A stretch of 64,000 nt of DNA, from assembly GCA_003254925.1 (NCBI GenBank), contig QANZ01027734.1:134385-198384 (forward strand). The letters are read 5' to 3'. Shown here one piece after another: positions 38,391-49,996 of this stretch. Under the pieces are notes generated by a model. That model was given only the letters and a program-made list of their open reading frames with translations, made no database searches and had not been told where the DNA came from. Position 1 is the stretch's first letter, and every line of letters begins with the position of its first letter. The position numbers and the translations under genes are program-made. Source of the stretch: Chamaecrista fasciculata. Taxonomy: Eukaryota > Streptophyta > Magnoliopsida > Fabales > Fabaceae.

Positions 38391-39454
38391 TAAAAAAACT
38401 TGAAACACAACGAATTAATTTATTTTTTAAAATAAATTGTATGAGTGATGGGATATACACACGTGCACACACCATTTTAGTAAATTATTATCAGTGAACT
38501 AATATTATGAGAACTCTTTGAAATTTGTTTAATTTGAAGGCTAAACCTAGATAAGGTTATTTATATTTTTGTTATAAGGCTCTGGCTCACCAATGAACAC
38601 ATAATATACATAATATGTGACAAATGTGATTAGAAAAAAAAAAATCATCGTAGTAGAAAGAGATAATATACTTTTTTTTTTCATGACTAATCATAAAAAA
38701 AAATATAAATCAAATGTGATTAGAAAAGTTTAATAACAAAGATATAGAGAACTTCACCTAGAATTTTCACTTAATTTTATACCTAAATAAGGGAGCACTT
38801 TGTAGTTTGTACTGTCACTAATTTGCTCATACCTGAAAAGATGCTTCTTCCATTGTGTAATTTGCTTTCCTTCACATAAAATCAAAGGACAAAATGAAAC
38901 TATATTAGTATTATTATATTTATCATGCTCCATGAAACAGATACCCATACAGAAAATCTCCCTCGCATTAATTATTATGTGCTTCTTAATTATTTATTAA
39001 AATCACAATGCGTGCATTGATACCTAACTCAATCTTTTTGATAATATCTAGCTGCATTTTTTTAAGAACTAGAGAGCTCTGCTTGGTTCATGAATCTGCC
39101 TTCTTTTTTCAATTTATTTTAAGATCAGTAAAGTTCTATCTTCTTGTTTTTATGTTGACGTCAAGTGTATTCCAAAACTTTAACATTTTATGCTAATTGT
39201 ATGATAAAAAATGCTGATGTTAGCATAACCTCAACATTTTATGTTAATAATTTAAACGTTGTTAGATAAGGTATAATTGAGATAAATATAAAACTTCAAG
39301 AATAAAATTAATAACAAAAAAAAGTTTAAGGGTACAATTAAAATTTATCCAATAGTTTAAGGACAGCAAAATTGATTTTGTCTATATTTAATTGCTATGG
39401 CAAGATATGAGAGCATTTTGATTACTTGTAGTTATAGTTTGTTTAAAGAGGATG

Positions 39455-39591
39455 TTTTTTTAGTTGGTATCCGAGGCCACTCCTTGACTAATCCGGATTC
39501 GGAAGGATAACTGCATTCACAAGGACTCGAACACGGGATCTTGCTTAAGCGGAACCAAGTCGCTTACCACTTTGACCAACCACTTGTTGGT
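39455..39591 (-). mobile_element. SINE, second family, minus-strand internally deleted copy
   Basis: Reverse complement of the SINE at 43114: box B 'aaggactcgaacacggga' and the 5' start 'ccaaccacttgttgg' are both visible. It lacks the middle block with 'agactcacccaccatagtc' that the other copy has. A T-run at 39455 is the complement of the A tail. Flanks gaggatg at 39448-39454 and 39592-39598 are a short duplication. Confidence 0.75.
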
Positions 39592-39690
39592 GAGGATGGT
39601 TTATTTAGTTTAATTTTAGTATTGGTATTTTTCAAGTAGTTTATGTTTATGCACACTACCATGTCTAAAAAGATTGAGACATTCTAAAAA

Positions 39691-40602
39691 GGTCAAAATC
39701 TCATTTTGGTCTTTAATATTTACCTCAATTTTTGTTTTGGCCTTTAACATGTTTTTGTTGTATTTTAATCTTTATTGTTTCCCAACAATTTGTTTTTTTG
39801 TCCTTAACTGGAAATATGGTCATATTTATGTCGTTTTAAGTCTGAATGACGTCTAGCAAAAAAACAAGGTTCAAATGTGACGAAATTGAAGCTACAAGTT
39901 ACTCATGAGGAGTTCTTTTTCTTTCCAATTGGGGTCATAGCAAACGAGGCTAAATTCGGTCTGAAATCAGGCCAAAAAATGAGTCTCTTATTTCATGAAG
40001 TTGATCATATCTCTCTAGTTTCAAGTTTGAATGTAACGAAATCAAAGCTATAAAATTCTCTTAATGAGTTATTTTTCTGTCCAATTAGGGTCATCGGCAA
40101 ATGAAGTCAAATAGAAATCCTAAATTTGGTATTAGTGTTTTGACCAAACTTATTTTTTTAGTACTATTTTATCTCCTTTGTTGATGTCTCCAATTAAACA
40201 AAGAAAAAACTTGTCAAGATCAACACGTAGCTTCGATTTTGTTATATTCAGGTTTAAAATGAGAGAGATATGACCAAATTCATGTAATGAGATGCCCACT
40301 TTCGAGCTGGATATCTGGCTTGATTCAACCTCAATCATTTGTTAACAGTTCCAATTAGATAGAGAAAAACTCTATCAAGAGTAACTCGTAGCTCTAATTT
40401 CGTAACATTCGGGCTTAAAACAAGAGAAATATGACCATATTCAATAGTTAGAGACCAATCGTTGAATCTATTAATTAAGAAACATTAAAGACTGACACAA
40501 CATTGTTTAGAAATATTAAGGATTAAAACGTAATAAAAAAATATTGAAGACCAAAACATAATTTTGAGAGTAAACATCAGACACCAAAATAATGTTTTGA
40601 CC
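39691..40602. mobile_element. Palindromic MITE, Mutator-type, 912 bp
   Basis: Termini GGTCAAAATCTCATTTTGGT and the complementary ATAATGTTTTGACC. A perfect 9-bp duplication, ttctaaaaa, is at 39682-39690 and 40603-40611. It is longer than its relatives. The centre has a separate inverted segment with 'agcta..aattctcttaatgag' type words. No transposase frame is present. Confidence 0.85.
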
Positions 40603-40611
40603 TTCTAAAAA

Positions 40612-43096
40612 TCTGAATGATGAAGATGCGTGATGCTCTAGGATTTGGAAGAGATTATTGTCGTGATGTATAAAGAAGTTAATTTAGCATTATATATGAC
40701 CTTCTATCTGCAATATTACCGGATAGAATATTAGGTAGAAACATATCTCAATTTTAATATGGATATATATAACATAAAAGTAAATTAGTTTATTCTCCAT
40801 GAATTTTTTTATATCTTAGAGTAAATTAATGATTTAGTTTTTGAAAAATATCAAATTTATCAATTTAGTCCCTAAAAAATGTAGCTAGAATCAATTCAAT
40901 CATATATACTTGAGATATTGATTTAAATTTAACAATTTATCATCAATAATTAAATATAATATCAACAAAATTTAAAACTTTATCAGATTTATCATAAAAT
41001 TATAATGACTTTATTTAATAAAATAACTAAATTGATTATAATTGTTTTTTTTTCGTGAACTAGATCTTAAAATTTTATCTTTTATAAACTAAATTTTAAA
41101 TTTATTTCAGAGACCAAAACATAAATAATGAGTGAAAGGCATTTTTTAAAAAAGTATATCTTAATTGAAATAAATACCTGTACAGAACTACAGATCATTG
41201 TAAACTCAACAAAATAAACCTATGTGAATCAGTTTGACAGTACTAATTTATTAACCTCTCTAACCTTTTCATCTTAGATTACTTTCCTTATTAAGTTTAT
41301 ATGCATGAGAAAGAAATAATACCCAAAGCGTTGAGAATAAAAGGAAGAGACTACTACAAGGAAGAGTTCAAATTCTTTATGTCTTTCTTTCTCTTTTTGA
41401 TTTCATTTTTATTTAAAAACAGAGAAATTTAAATAGTATTATTTTTAATCATCAGTTGAAAATTCTAGTGCTTGTACATCTAAGTATTTTTTTTTTGGTT
41501 AATCCGTTAATATCACTAGAGACAACATTGCATCTAACTCTTAACAAATCTCAAATCAAATCAAAATGGCAACTTAATTAGGGGTTAACCTAGCAATTTA
41601 AATTCTTTAGAAGTGTAGTGATGAAATAGATAGAAATAGGATAAAGAAAGAAAATATCAATGAAACTTACTTTCTCTCTCTACTTGTTTATTTCTTTCTC
41701 AACACTTCACCTATAATGCACTAAAAGATCCAAATTAGTTAACCTAACTCGTTAATCGTTATCTATCTATCAACAAACTTGAATTGGTAGGTAAAAATTT
41801 AAATAGTATTATTTGTAATCATCAGTTGAAAATTAAAATGAAAAAAGCCAATTGGATGAGCTACGAGTTGCATTTTTTCTTAAAGGCAATGATCGAGGTG
41901 GATGTGAATGTCACTTTCAGAATGTGCAACAAATCACTCAGACCTACCAAACATCGTCATCAAATACTTATAAACATTTTCATTGGTATATTCACTCAAT
42001 GGAATGGACGTAACTCAACCTTCTCAAAATATAACAATTACTTTCTTTCTTCTTTTTACTATAATTTACAAGGCGCAAAAGAATGATTATGCAGAAATGG
42101 GTTGTAAAAAAAAAGATATTTTCTATTTAAAAATGGGTTTACTGAATAGTTCTTTCTATTTAATAAAAAAAAAAGTACTGTAATTTATAACTCAATGATT
42201 TGTTAGAGTAGTAAGTATTTAATTTTGATAGACAATAATGTTTTTTATTAGAAAGAAAAATTACTTTTTCTGTGAAATATTGAGATCTTTCACTTAGATG
42301 ATAAATAAATAACAGATAGGTTATCATAAAAGAAAATTACTATGATACTGGCATGACTGTAGACAGTAGACTATATCATGGCAATATTATACATTAAGTT
42401 ACCATCATAAAATATAAATAACATTAATGATTAAAAATCTAACAAAGTGTGGAATATAATCTGCATGAAGTTGAAGTATAGGATTTCAGGCCAAAAAAAA
42501 AAGTTGAAGTATAGGATTGTTCTGAACTCAATACCACATCTCAAAAATCTCATTTGTGAAATGCAGTATGACTAATTAATTAATTAAATCATCATACAAA
42601 CAATCAGCAATTCCAAAATATATTTTCTTTTCCTGCAGTCATATAAAAGTAACACAACTAACAAGAACTTAGTCCAAATGATAAACAATTTGGTATGATT
42701 TAAACAAGATTTCCAATTCAAGACTGTATATATCTAGAAAACCCAGTGATTGTTCATCATTATGCTGCATTTCATAAATATATATAAAATATAATCAATG
42801 TTGGTTTCTTCTCTCAGTGAATTGGACAGCTTGACCTACCACTGCAAATAATCATGTTCTAGCGGTTATCTCGTGCTCAAGTTATGCAATATGAAACTGA
42901 AAATAATATTCTCATTCCAGTGGTTTATTATTATATATATACATTTTCTTTCAATCAATGCATAGTTAGAGTTATTATCAAATTCCACTGGCTTTTTATA
43001 TCTATAAAAAAAAAGGTAGGCAAAAAGATGAACAAACGAAAAACTTGGATTGTGGAAATCACTCTTGTTTGCCACAACACATAAATCTAATTTATT
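40612..43096. other. Intergenic AT-rich sequence with no gene seen
   Basis: A weak palindromic MITE with gagtaaattaatgattt and a complementary right end covers about 40819-41133. A direct repeat of 'aatttaaatagtattattt' with 'aatcatcagttgaaaatt' recurs at about 41427 and 41795. The open frames here show no recognisable product. Confidence 0.4.
40819..41133. mobile_element. Weak palindromic MITE
   Basis: The left arm 'gagtaaattaatgatttagt' and the right arm ending 'ccaaaacataaataatg' are imperfectly complementary. They contain the 'atttagtccctaaaa' word common to the window's MITEs. No duplication identified. Confidence 0.4.
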
Positions 43097-43113
43097 AAAG
43101 ATCATAGAAGCAT

Positions 43114-43296
43114 ACCAACAAGTGGTTGGTCCAAGTGGTAAGCGACTTGGTTCTGCTTAAGCAAGGTCCCGTGTTCGAGTCCTTGTGAATGCAGTTACCC
43201 TTGTTGGGAGACTCACCCACCATAGTCAGGTGCACGACCCGGGTCGAATCCGGATTAGTCGAGGAGTAGCTTTGGATACCGGGCAGGCTACTAAAA
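43114..43296 (+). mobile_element. tRNA-derived SINE, second family, full copy
   Basis: Box A-like ggtccaagtggtaagcg and box B cgtgttcgagtcc, a body with 'gggtcgaatccggattagtc' and a short A tail. Perfect 17-base target duplication aaagatcatagaagcat at 43097-43113 and 43297-43313. It has a tRNA-related head but is not a functional tRNA gene. Confidence 0.88.
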
Positions 43297-43313
43297 AAAG
43301 ATCATAGAAGCAT

Positions 43314-44108
43314 GGGCTTCAGCTTCAGGTAAAATTCACGTTCTGGATATTTTCTTTTTTTCCATTATTAGAATTATTATGGTTTTGAAACTACAAAGTG
43401 GCACAGCCTGTTGCTGTAGTGAAATTGGATGCAAGAAACAATCAAAATGATTATATATATTGACAATTGAATTAGTGGTTGACCGTTGACCCATTTAAAA
43501 GTTTCATGATTCATCTGTGTTTCACACAGCAGCAGCAATAACACAATCATTTCAACCCTTAATTTCATAAAGGTGACTAACTGATCAGTTTTCTCATTCA
43601 CTAAAATCTATGTATATACTGATATACACACAATATTTTATAAGAATATATAAATTGATCCATAAAAGATACTAATTTAACAGTTCAATCTCAAAAGGTT
43701 TAGCTTATACTTTTTAACCCCTAAAAGTCATAAAATCAATATATGTTAATTAGTCTTTTTATTTCTACAAGTTTGTCCTTAACAATTAGATTTAGTGGAC
43801 TAAATTCTATTGACTTCACGACTTTTAAGAACTAAAATGTATAAGTTATATTTTTATAAATTGAGTTGTCAACTCGTGTATTTTACAGAGATAATTGTAT
43901 TTACTAGTATTTTATTCTTATGTGAATCAAAGATGAAGAAGCACAGGTTTAAAAATGACAAAGAGGACAAAGCTGAATTCCTCCCTTGAATGCACAATCT
44001 CTATTTCTCTTTTTATTTACACCTCAAATCACCTTAATACAAAGAGGGAAAGAGAGAGAGGGGGCCAAAAAGAAAAAGGAAATAGTAAAATGCCATCAAT
44101 AATGAATA
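43314..44108. other. 3' flank of the receptor kinase and intergenic sequence
   Basis: A weak inverted-repeat stretch at about 43655-43890 contains 'ttttaacccctaaaagt' and 'acttttaagaactaaaa'. A GA-rich tract lies near 44046-44062. The probable 3' UTR of the minus-strand kinase is at the right end. Confidence 0.4.
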
Positions 44109-47100
44109 TTACTTTTGAACCAAATTATCTTCACTACCAAAAGAATCATCACCCTTGGAGATAACAATATCATCATCATCATCATAATCAAAGGATTTAT
44201 TACACAAGTAATCCTTCAACCTTCCCATTTCTTGAGCCACATCAAGCATGGTTGGCCTTTTAAGAGGATTATGCTGTGTGCAGAGAAGCCCCATCTCTAT
44301 GAGCTCCAATATAACATCTTGCCAAATTTTGTCACACTGATTATGATGATGATAATGGCCAGAAGGAGACAACCTCTGCAATGCTTTTTCTACAACGTTA
44401 TCAAGCTTGTATGGGTACTGTCTCTTCACCCACTCATGCAAACTTGAGCCTTCATGCACAAGCACATCTGTGGGAGGCCTTCCTGTCACTATTTCTAGCA
44501 CTAGCACTCCATAACTGTACACGTCACCTTGGATTGATGCTTGCTTTCCCATTCCATACTCTGTAGTCAGTTTTATAACACAAGAATGTTTGTTAGTTAA
44601 TTACTATGAGGTTAACACTAGAAGTTAAGTATACTTTTATTGTTAATTTGTTTAGTCACCACTAACATGGGTGATTATATGAATATTGGAACCTGAAAGT
44701 GTCTTTCACTAATGTCTTGAAAGGATTTTTTGTGTTTCCAAAGGATATTGCTAGAATTGGCTTCACATTTGAAAATTGAATGGCCAATAGGGAAGGAACA
44801 ACAAAATCATTTCAATAGTCATATAAATTTTCTTACTAAAATATTTATTACCGAAACTGAAAGTTATCTTAAACCACAAAGAATTAATTGACACCTTCAA
44901 ACTACACAATAACAAACAAACTTTGGGGCTAAGCTGCACAATATAAAGGGGAAAAAACTCTTTATACAATTTCAAGCCAAAAAAAATGAGTCTAATTTTG
45001 AAGAGGAATCTTATCTGACATTTTAAATCAAATCATGATAGTGACCTAAAAGCAATTTCTTAGTAAACTTTACACATACTAGATTTCAGAGAAAGTTCAT
45101 AGATAATCCAAGCAATACTAAAAAAAATTTTTTAAAACAAAGTACATATATAATACATACCAGGAGCTATATAGCCTACAGAACCACACAACAAGCCATG
45201 TGTTGAACTGAAAGAAGCTGAGGTATCGCTGGAAGCCATACTGTCATCACCTTTTACAAGTCTTGCAATTCCAAAATCCGTTACCAAAGCTGTCATATCA
45301 TCGTCAAGAAGTATATTGCTTGGCTTAAGATCGCAATGAACCACTCTTACTGGAGAATAATGGTGCAAATAAGCCATTCCTTCAGCCACATCACTGCAAA
45401 TCCTCACTATCTGTACCAAATTCAACCTCTGGCTCAACGCGTGGCTCGGATATAAGTGCCTCTCTAGGCTACCATTCGGCATTAGTGGAAGAACAAGAGC
45501 CTTAAATTGCTGCTTGCTGCAAATTGTGATGATCCTTATCAAGTTTCTGTGCCTAGTCCTTTTTAAAATTTGAAACTCTCTTTTGAAGCTGCCTGAAATC
45601 TCGTCTGCTGTGGCAGTGTCTAGAACTTTCACTGCTATTCTGGTGTTATCTCTAAGGACTCCCTTGTACACATGTCCAAATCTTCCTGAACCAATTAGGC
45701 TTGAAGCACTGAAGCCTCCAGTGGCTTCAATGAGTTGTTTATATGAAATTCTTGGGTACTTCAGCTCTTTCGTTTCCTCTTCATCATCCTCGAAGTCATT
45801 TCGGCTAACCATCGTCAATCGCCTTTGAACTTTCGCTTTGTGTGCTATTTGGTAGCCAAACATGCACAAGACAGGAATGACAAATAGAAACACTGGAATT
45901 AAAAGGAAAACCAAATGGTAGTTTTGCTTCTTGGGGCAGCTTGGCATGCCTTTAATTGAGCCACATAGAGCATCATTTCCCTTGAAAGAGTCTATGGTCA
46001 GTGATGAAAATGCTCCATTGTTTGACACATTCCCTGAGAACTTGTTGAATGAGAAATTGAGCTTCTTGAGAGTGGAAGATAACTGAAGGGACTCTGGTAT
46101 TTCCCCAGTTAATCTATTTGAAGACACATCAAGTGTCTTAATATAAGGCAATTGGCCTAAAGAAAAAGGGAGTGGACCCTCTAAAGAGTTACCAGAAAGG
46201 TTGAGGTATTCTAGTGCAATACAGCTTTCAAGCTGTGGTGGGATTCTTCCTGACAGATTATTATTGGATAGATCAATTGCTAGCACCATGTCCATTTTGC
46301 TGAGCTCTAATGGTATAGCGCCATTCAAGTTATTGCTTGATAAATTCAGGTATAGTTTCAAGCTAGTCAAGGCTGCAACTTCTGTAGGAATGACCCCGGA
46401 AATTCTGTTGCGAGATAGGTCTAAAATCTCCAAGTTGATACATTTTCCGAGACTTGGAGGAATCGTCCCGGAAAGCTGGTTTTCATATAGTAAAAGCCTT
46501 CTTAACTGGGGAAGGTTAGCGAAACTATCTGGTATGGAACCAGAAAGCTTGTTTCTTGACAAGTCTAGAAGACCTAGATGCTGAATGTCTCCAAGTGCTG
46601 AAGGAATCTCATCGGATAGTGAATTATTGGACAAATAGATTCTCTCGAGCTTTCCCATCTTGCAGAGGCTAGGAGGGATTGACCCATTTAGAAGATTACT
46701 GGAAAAATTTAAGAGAGTTAAGTTCACAAGGTTGGCAATCTGAGGGGGAATAGAGCCATAAATGAGATTGTCATCTAGGTGAAGCTGAAGAAGGCTAGCA
46801 GGAAGATCACCAATAATGTGAGTTAGCTTCCCTCCAAGATGGTTTCCAGCTAATTCGAGTTCTTGAAGGTTAGATAAATTCGTCAAGAAAGCAAAGAAAG
46901 GCTCAAGATTGGTGTTACCATCATGGCTAACAAAGTCATTATATGACAAGTAGAGGAATTGAAGTTGTGGCCAATGATGTACAATCTCATATGGTAATTC
47001 TCCACTCAACATGTTAGACTCCAAATCAAGCCATTTGAGCTGTGTGGAGTTAGAGAGAGCTTGAGGAACTTGACCTACAAGCTGGTTAGACCAAAGTAAG

Positions 47101-47714
47101 AGGAACCTAAGCTCTTGGAGCACACACTCATTGTTCAATGGGATTTCTCCCCCTAAAGAATTGTTAGAGAGATCTATGTACCTTAAAGAATGAGACCCAT
47201 TGCAGAAAAGTGAAGCTGGAATCTCACCCTTGAGATGGTTGTTTTCCATGTCAAGGTAGTATAAGTTATGAAGAGAACCCAACTCAGAGGGAATTTCACC
47301 TTCAAGAAAATTCCAAGATAAACTGAGTTGTCCCAGCTGACTCAAGAATCCCAATTCTTTCGGAATGTGGCCCACGAAGTAATTCTGGGAAAGATCAAGA
47401 ATTCTCAAGGATGAGAGGTTGGAAATTGCAGGGGAAATGGTGCCTCCGAGTGATTTTCCACTAAGGTTAATCTCTATGACTCTGTCACTAGCATTGTTGC
47501 ATCTTATGCCTGACCAATCACACACATGAACGCCAGGAGATTTCCAGCTTTCTAGAGCGTTTTCTGGGTCAGAAACAATGCCTCTCATGAATGATATCAG
47601 AGAACTTTTATCATACACAAGGTGGGCATTATTGTCTTCTTCCCCATGAACCCCAAAATGAACAATGGCCAAGCAAAGAGATGCAAATATGAGAAATCTA
47701 CACAACCCCATCAT
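44109..47714 (-). CDS. LRR receptor-like serine/threonine kinase (At2g24130-like), non-RD
   Basis: Two exons, 47714-45161 and 44560-44109, 1001 aa. The intron splits the APE-motif Glu852 codon, the position usual for this subfamily. Order: signal peptide (1-24, FLIFASLCLAIVHF), LRRNT region with the WKSPGVHVCDWSGIRC cap (57-72), then about twenty plant-type LRRs (80-575). A Cys pair follows at about 584-593 and a transmembrane helix at 600-623 (LVFLLIPVFLFVIPVLCMFG). Kinase: Gly loop GSGRFGHV from 675, Lys696, Glu713, catalytic loop HCDLKPSN with Asp795 and Cys in place of Arg, DFG 813-815. Ser/Thr-rich activation segment, acidic C-terminal tail (YDDDDD). It acts at the plasma membrane; the ligand is unknown. 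The two adjacent ATGs (47714, 47711) cannot be separated. Length is close to At2g24130 (about 980 aa). Confidence 0.92.
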
Positions 47715-48257
47715 GAATTAGTGATATTACTACCGTTTCTCTTCAACCCCACCAAAAAAAAAGGTTGATGAAGGAAACGATGGAAAAACCAAAGAAACTC
47801 ACACACACAGGACAGGAATGAAGAGTTTCCATGAATGTTGAATATATATGTAATTAGCTCGATGTGCCTAACTGCCGTTTTAAGCAGCTGACAGTACGTT
47901 AATTTGGCGCCTATGATGGTTGACTTTGGAAGTGGCTTATAACTTATAAGGATGACGATGAACAAGATATGACACATGACATGAACAACCTTAGGGGGTA
48001 GCGTTTAGGCAATAGTGGCGGACATGTCAGCACATTGAGGAGGCCTAACCTTAATAATCTTGTTTAATGAATGGATAGTGGACAGGCTTAGTTAGTGGAT
48101 GGTGTGCTGTTAGGGAAGATAATATAGTTTAATGGCCACGCTTCTTCTTAATTCTTAGCTTCAACTTGTTACTTGTGGTTGTGGAGAATGATGGATTATG
48201 GAATCAAAAGGCTTTGTATTTGTAATTTGTATCATCAGCACACAATCTAATAGGGAG
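47715..48257. promoter_or_regulatory. Upstream region of the receptor kinase
   Basis: Sequence between the kinase start and the hairpin MITE. The minus strand has an AT-rich patch (catatatatattc, about 47838-47850) that could hold a TATA-like element, but none is convincing. No other gene. Confidence 0.35.
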
Positions 48258-48266
48258 GACTTTATG

Positions 48267-48424
48267 GGCAATGGATCCTCTGCCGTACCGCACACCGTGC
48301 GGTGCGGCGAGGACCAATGACGGGCTGCCACGTGGACGCGCCTGCACACGTGGCGCCACGTGGCAGCCCGCCATTGGTCCTCGCCGCACCGCACGGTGTG
48401 CGGTACGGCAGAGGATCTGCTCCC
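48267..48424. mobile_element. GC-rich hairpin MITE with G-box cluster, 158 bp
   Basis: Two arms of about 62 bases (from GATCCTCTGCCGTACCGCAC on the left) match their complement with one visible mismatch, separated by about 20 bases. A perfect 9-bp duplication, gactttatg, is at 48258-48266 and 48425-48433. Three CACGTGG-type cores lie in the inner 40 bases (GCCACGTGG, CACACGTGGC, GCCACGTGGC). It is GC-rich against an AT-rich background. Mutator-type by duplication length. Confidence 0.9.
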
Positions 48425-48433
48425 GACTTTATG

Positions 48434-49446
48434 ACGTTGTCATTTGGGAGTGTTGTGCTCTTGGTACGTTTGTCCCCGGAGTGATATGCCTCTCTGTTAT
48501 TTTTTTTTTTAATTTATTGAAAAAAAAGTACAACTAAGGATTGGTGGGTTAAAAAAGCAGCTCATATTATTTATTTATTTATTTATTAACGAATGTGTTT
48601 GGGTTGTAGCTTTTCAAATTTTGTGTGATTTTGAATATTAAGGATTTAAATTTCTCTCATTTGAAATAACTTATTTTAAAAGAAATTTAAATTACTATAA
48701 TTTAAATATTAACCATTAAAATATTTTTATTGGATAGGATAAGTAAATTAAAAATATATTGTTTAGAGAAGCTTTAAGATTAAAAATAATGATTAATAAA
48801 AATAAAAAATGTTATAATGTCTTACTAAAATAGATAAAAAAATTAATGTTTAGCTAGATATAATTAGATGTATCATGTGGATTAATAGTGTTGCATTTTT
48901 TTTTTGTTTTTGTCTAAACAAGAGTATCTGCTGCCGTGAATAGTGACTAATCACTTCATCGCAAATCCTCTATTTAAAGGTGGAATTAGAGCTCTTACCA
49001 CTTGGTTAAAAAATCAAGTGAGGAATCACTAGGTAACAATCGTGTGATTGTGTTGCATTATTTTTTAAAGTAAGGTGTTATTTATTCAAAGCATGTGATT
49101 ATTCAATTTGAAACTTTTGTAATAAATTTTTAGAATATAAAGGGTAAGAGGAGAATTTTACAAATTTCACAAAAAATACCTTATAAAATTATTATGGAAT
49201 TTGAATTATCATAAATTTTTATACAAACAAAGAATTTTATTTTAAGATAATTTAAATACCTTCAAATTTTACTTTTCTTCCTAAATTTATCTCATCCAAA
49301 CACAATAATATTTTATTATAGTGAGTTAGAGTTTTCGAGAATAACTTTTTTCTTTACATCTCTTTGCATTCTCTACCATCACATCTACTTACATTAAAAG
49401 AATATCAAGTAAAATAAAGAGAGAGAGATAAAAAAAAAAAAAAATA
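48434..49446. other. Intergenic AT-rich sequence with no gene seen
   Basis: Poly-A/T runs and an ATTT repeat near 48565-48590. No coding or RNA signal. Confidence 0.4.
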
Positions 49447-49996
49447 GGTAAAACACCCTTTCGTGCCCTTAACGTTTGCGGTGATTTTCAGTTATGCCCC
49501 CAATGTAAAACGTTAGTTTCAATTATGCTCCCAATTTCAATCATCCACAAAAAAAAAACACCATTTTCACACGATTTTAGCTCGGTTTTGATCAGATTTC
49601 ATATGGGTTTTAATTTTCGGACATCACAAACTTGATTCCTTGGATCAATTTCAAAGATTAAGCTCAAAATAGCCCCAAATCCGAAGAAAATCGGACTCGA
49701 TGAACCCTAAAAAGGACCAAAATGAAGTGCAGCAAAACGAAACATTTTTCTCAAAATTTTCATGTGCAAAATGATCCTTAGGAGTCAAAAATGAGTACTC
49801 ATAAACTCATTTATCAAAACAAACTGAAATGAACACGAATCGAAGCTTAAAAGTTTCGGAAAAACGGTACACTAACGAGGGTGTGGGCATAATTGAAACT
49901 AACATTTCACATTGGGGGCACAACTGACACAAATGAAACGTTAGGGGCATAACTGAAAATCACCACAAACGTTAGGGGCACGAAAAGGTGTTTTGT
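49447..49996. mobile_element. Palindromic MITE, 'GTGCCC..AACGTTTG' family
   Basis: The left end is GGTAAAACACCCTTTCGTGC and the right end is complementary to GACAAAACACCTTTTCGTGC. The arms share 'ggtgattttcagttatgccc'. The flanks are A-runs, so the duplication cannot be resolved. The interior contains 'aaaatcggactcgatgaaccc'-like sequence without coding potential. Confidence 0.75.

Larger units (their letters stand above)
36629..39447. other. 3' flank of the GTD-binding gene and intergenic sequence
   Basis: Includes the likely 3' UTR up to about 36860, AT runs near 37025-37045 and 37719-37740, and a weak MITE-like palindrome at about 38133-38390 ('gagtaaactacaagttggt' arms). No gene recognised. 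Confidence 0.4.

Noticed and set aside
41784..42086. 100-aa plus-strand open frame
   Set aside because: No known fold, no promoter or splice context, and it sits in AT-rich intergenic sequence beside a direct repeat.
48161..48537. Overlapping Arg-rich open frames on both strands
   Set aside because: They are created by the GC-rich hairpin MITE at 48267-48424, and the same codons appear mirrored on each strand.
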